A DNA stretch of 23,832 nt from Apostichopus parvimensis (taxonomy: Eukaryota; Echinodermata; Holothuroidea; Aspidochirotida; Stichopodidae), in the NCBI GenBank assembly GCA_000934455.1, contig KN884649.1:31706-55537 (forward strand), read 5' to 3'. Position 1 is the stretch's first letter. The number at the start of each line of letters is the position of its first letter. Under the pieces are notes generated by a model that did no database searches, had not been told where the DNA came from, and saw nothing but the letters and a program-made list of their open reading frames with translations. The position numbers and the translations under genes were made by a program. This document shows, in pieces, positions 21,901 through 23,832 of this stretch.

Positions 21901-23699
21901 GCATAAAGTTGAAGAAAAAAAGTAGCCTCAGGAATGATTAGTCTAGTGTGGCATCTGGAGCAAACTACAATATGCAATATAAAGCCAAGTTATATGCCAT
22001 GCATGATTGATACATCAGTTCATTTACTTTAAACCTTATTGTCTCAGTATTGTGTAAAGATAAAAGACTTATAATTTGCATAATTTATACCTCAAAATAC
22101 CATTCGTGATGCATACACTGTGTATCATTCGTAATTGGACAAGACTGGTTGTGACCAGTTTTCTTCAGAAGCATATATACTTACACCAGAAGATATGTAC
22201 ATTTATCCCGCCTTTGCTAGCATGTGCCTTGATAATTTACGAGCAATGTCCCGGATTGCCTGCAGTAACAATACTGAAGTGAGAATTTTACCATAGCAGC
22301 AATTTTATTGGTGGATCTTTTAATAGAACTTCACATTGGTTGGCAGTCTGGATAAATAAATTTTCATCCTATTTGACTTTATTATACAAATATTGAAAGA
22401 CTGCTTTAAAATACAGATGGGGAAGAGTGGACTTATTTTCTATCCCCTTCTCTCTCCTCCCCCCCCCCCCTCCCTTTACCTCTAATGGACTCCTCATGGA
22501 TTAACAACCCTACTTGGTTTAGCCCCACTAAGGTACAGCTAGAGCTCATAACAAGCTTAGCCCCTGCTATACATACAGTAGACGTCACTACATCATCAAA
22601 GTTCAACTATTGTCAGCTTTATAACCACCACCAGGAAGGAATTTGTGAGAAGCCATCCATTTTTGAGCATTTTTTTTAAAAGTTTTTGACTACTGTAGCT
22701 ATATCTATGGATGAAGTCTGTATATAGCTGTGCCTTCAGGGAACATACTGTTTGCAGATTTCTTAAATACAGTCATAGCTGTGTTTGAGTCAGCATGACT
22801 TTCCACTATTGGCATATTACTCACACATATGTCATCAATCAAGATGTTTGCCAGTCAAATGTCAACGATTTTTGATACCCCACGTGAAGTTGTCACTCTA
22901 CATTGCTGACATTAAAAACTACATTTTTCGGGAGGAGTATTATTAAAATTTTGATTTTTAGGGAGGGCTTGATTTTTTTAAATCATTTTTTGTTTTTATA
23001 TCCAGTCATCTTCTCTTGATTGTCTGTATACTTATAAGGTATATAGAGTACAAGTTAAATACTCCTTTGATATATTTATTGATGTTTGCTATAATTTTGA
23101 TTCTTATCTGAGGTTTGATAAATCTTATTAATGATATTCCATCCAAAAATGATCATGTTTAAGAATATACAGTATTACAAACTGTGAATCTATTAAAGGG
23201 AACATAAATGATGCGAGTTAAATTATTTGATAATTTTTACGTGCATAATTTACTGTTATAGTAGGAAAAACCTCATAAAATGCCTCATAAAGATGGATAT
23301 AAACTTGGACCTTTATTATTTTTTTCACTTTGGTAGTATCCACCACTAACCTGTCTCCTCACAATAATGTTACTCTCATTTTATATTGTCAAAGTGATCT
23401 GATCAGGTTAACATTCCACACTATGTGAGACATTTTACTGACATATTTGGTCAATTCCATGATAAGGTCAACATCATACCAAAAAATTTAAAATCATTGT
23501 ACATTAAAATGGTACAAGTTTCCAATAAATAGAATACTTGTAGTTACTAGAAATATTTTTTTCACCCTCGAAAAATTATTTGTTTGATTATGGGGTCGAT
23601 AATAACAAATGGTTCCCGTAGTAACTAAATTATGAAAACTACAGTGAAATTTCAATTTGTGCAGATTTGTACATAGTAATCATAGGTATCATCAGTTTT
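18951..23699. other. AT-rich intronic stretch without a recognised gene
   Basis: Contains degenerate gagttaaa-type units near 19357-19402, a TATG/TGTA-rich microsatellite region at about 21530-21625, and a C-run at 22458-22472. Short open frames (for example 64 codons at 22485-22679 on +) have no recognisable domain. No further phosphatase exon was found. Confidence 0.5.
21530..21625 (+). repeat. Degenerate TATG/TGTA microsatellite
   Basis: Repeated gtatgtatgta and gtgtatgtat words with interruptions. This is an ordinary simple-sequence repeat. Confidence 0.75.
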
Positions 23700-23813
23700 T
23701 TGGACTAATTATATTTGCATTTACGAATGTCACGCGAGTCACGTCACGCGAGTCACGTCAATTCAAGATAGTGTTTCTACCTATTTAATGTGTGTTGGAC
23801 TAATTATATTTGC
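23700..23813 (+). repeat. 76-bp block between perfect 19-bp direct repeats, with a CpG-rich 14-bp tandem inside
   Basis: ttggactaattatatttgc occurs at 23700-23718 and 23795-23813 without mismatch. Between them the 14-base unit tcacgcgagtcacg occurs twice in tandem (23730-23757), followed by tca. The unit is CpG-rich against an AT-rich background and creates two cacgtca words, half of a CRE-like site. It may be a short insertion with a target duplication or the start of a tandem array continuing past the window. Confidence 0.85.
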
Positions 23814-23832
23814 TATAGCATAGTGCTCACTT

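Larger units (their letters stand above)
5796..23832 (+). other. Intron 3 of the PPM1H-like gene, extends past the window (inferred)
   Basis: Starts with donor gtgagt after exon 3. The next conserved part of the phosphatase core (an NAGDSR-like segment) was looked for on the + strand and not found, so either the intron is longer than 18 kb or a short divergent exon was missed. The interval holds the repeats and mobile-element remnants listed separately and no other recognisable gene. Confidence 0.6.

Noticed and set aside
22485-22679. 64-codon open frame after a C-run as a possible small gene
   Set aside because: No motif or homology was recognised, it is preceded by a simple C/T tract, and its length is within chance expectation.

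Overview
This is intron-rich, AT-rich nuclear DNA from an animal, not bacterial or viral DNA. Evidence: conserved coding blocks separated by long non-coding stretches, with canonical GT/AG splice sites and matching reading-frame phases; a tRNA-derived SINE; hAT-like MITE debris; a minisatellite; and many simple repeats. The protein is clearly a metazoan PPM1H/J/M-type phosphatase. Sequence texture (AGGTCA-rich repeats, TAGGCCTA-like words) suggests a marine invertebrate, possibly an echinoderm or relative. The species assignment is an inference only.

One gene can be supported. The 5' coding part of a PP2C-family phosphatase of the PPM1H/PPM1J/PPM1M group lies on the + strand as exons at 2343-2599, 3655-3793 and 5517-5795. 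Their phases join exactly (2/2, then 0/0). They give 225 residues, with the metal-site motif NEDQ split from the FDGHAG motif by an intron. The first residues form an amphipathic segment spaced like the N-terminal helix of human PPM1H. The catalytic remainder (including the NAGDSR-type motif) was searched for by eye and not found, so intron 3 probably runs from 5796 past the window end. A frame-compatible optional exon (5101-5274) may exist in intron 2, next to a local tandem duplication.

Layout: 1-2342 upstream or 5' UTR region with a perfect 16-bp-arm hairpin; 2343-5795 exons and introns 1-2; 3.4-6.8 kb an unusual cluster of G-run and C-run tracts; 7.9-8.0 kb a two-copy 53-bp tandem repeat; 10.37-11.01 kb a ~22-bp minisatellite with a ~101-bp higher-order unit; 12.49-12.74 kb a hAT-like MITE; 12.83-13.12 kb a degenerate ~130-140 bp repeat carrying AGGTCA direct repeats; 16.23-16.40 kb a short TIR element; 17.81-18.16 kb a SINE between ~30-bp direct repeats; 18.79-18.95 kb a possible reversed LINE tail; and 23.70-23.81 kb a 76-bp block between 19-bp direct repeats. 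No rRNA, true tRNA gene, CRISPR array or complete transposase/reverse transcriptase was seen.

No multi-gene novel system is visible. The most interesting items are the nuclear-receptor-type half-site array, the SINE with three serial 5-bp hairpins in its body, the candidate optional exon, and the G-quadruplex-prone intron cluster.
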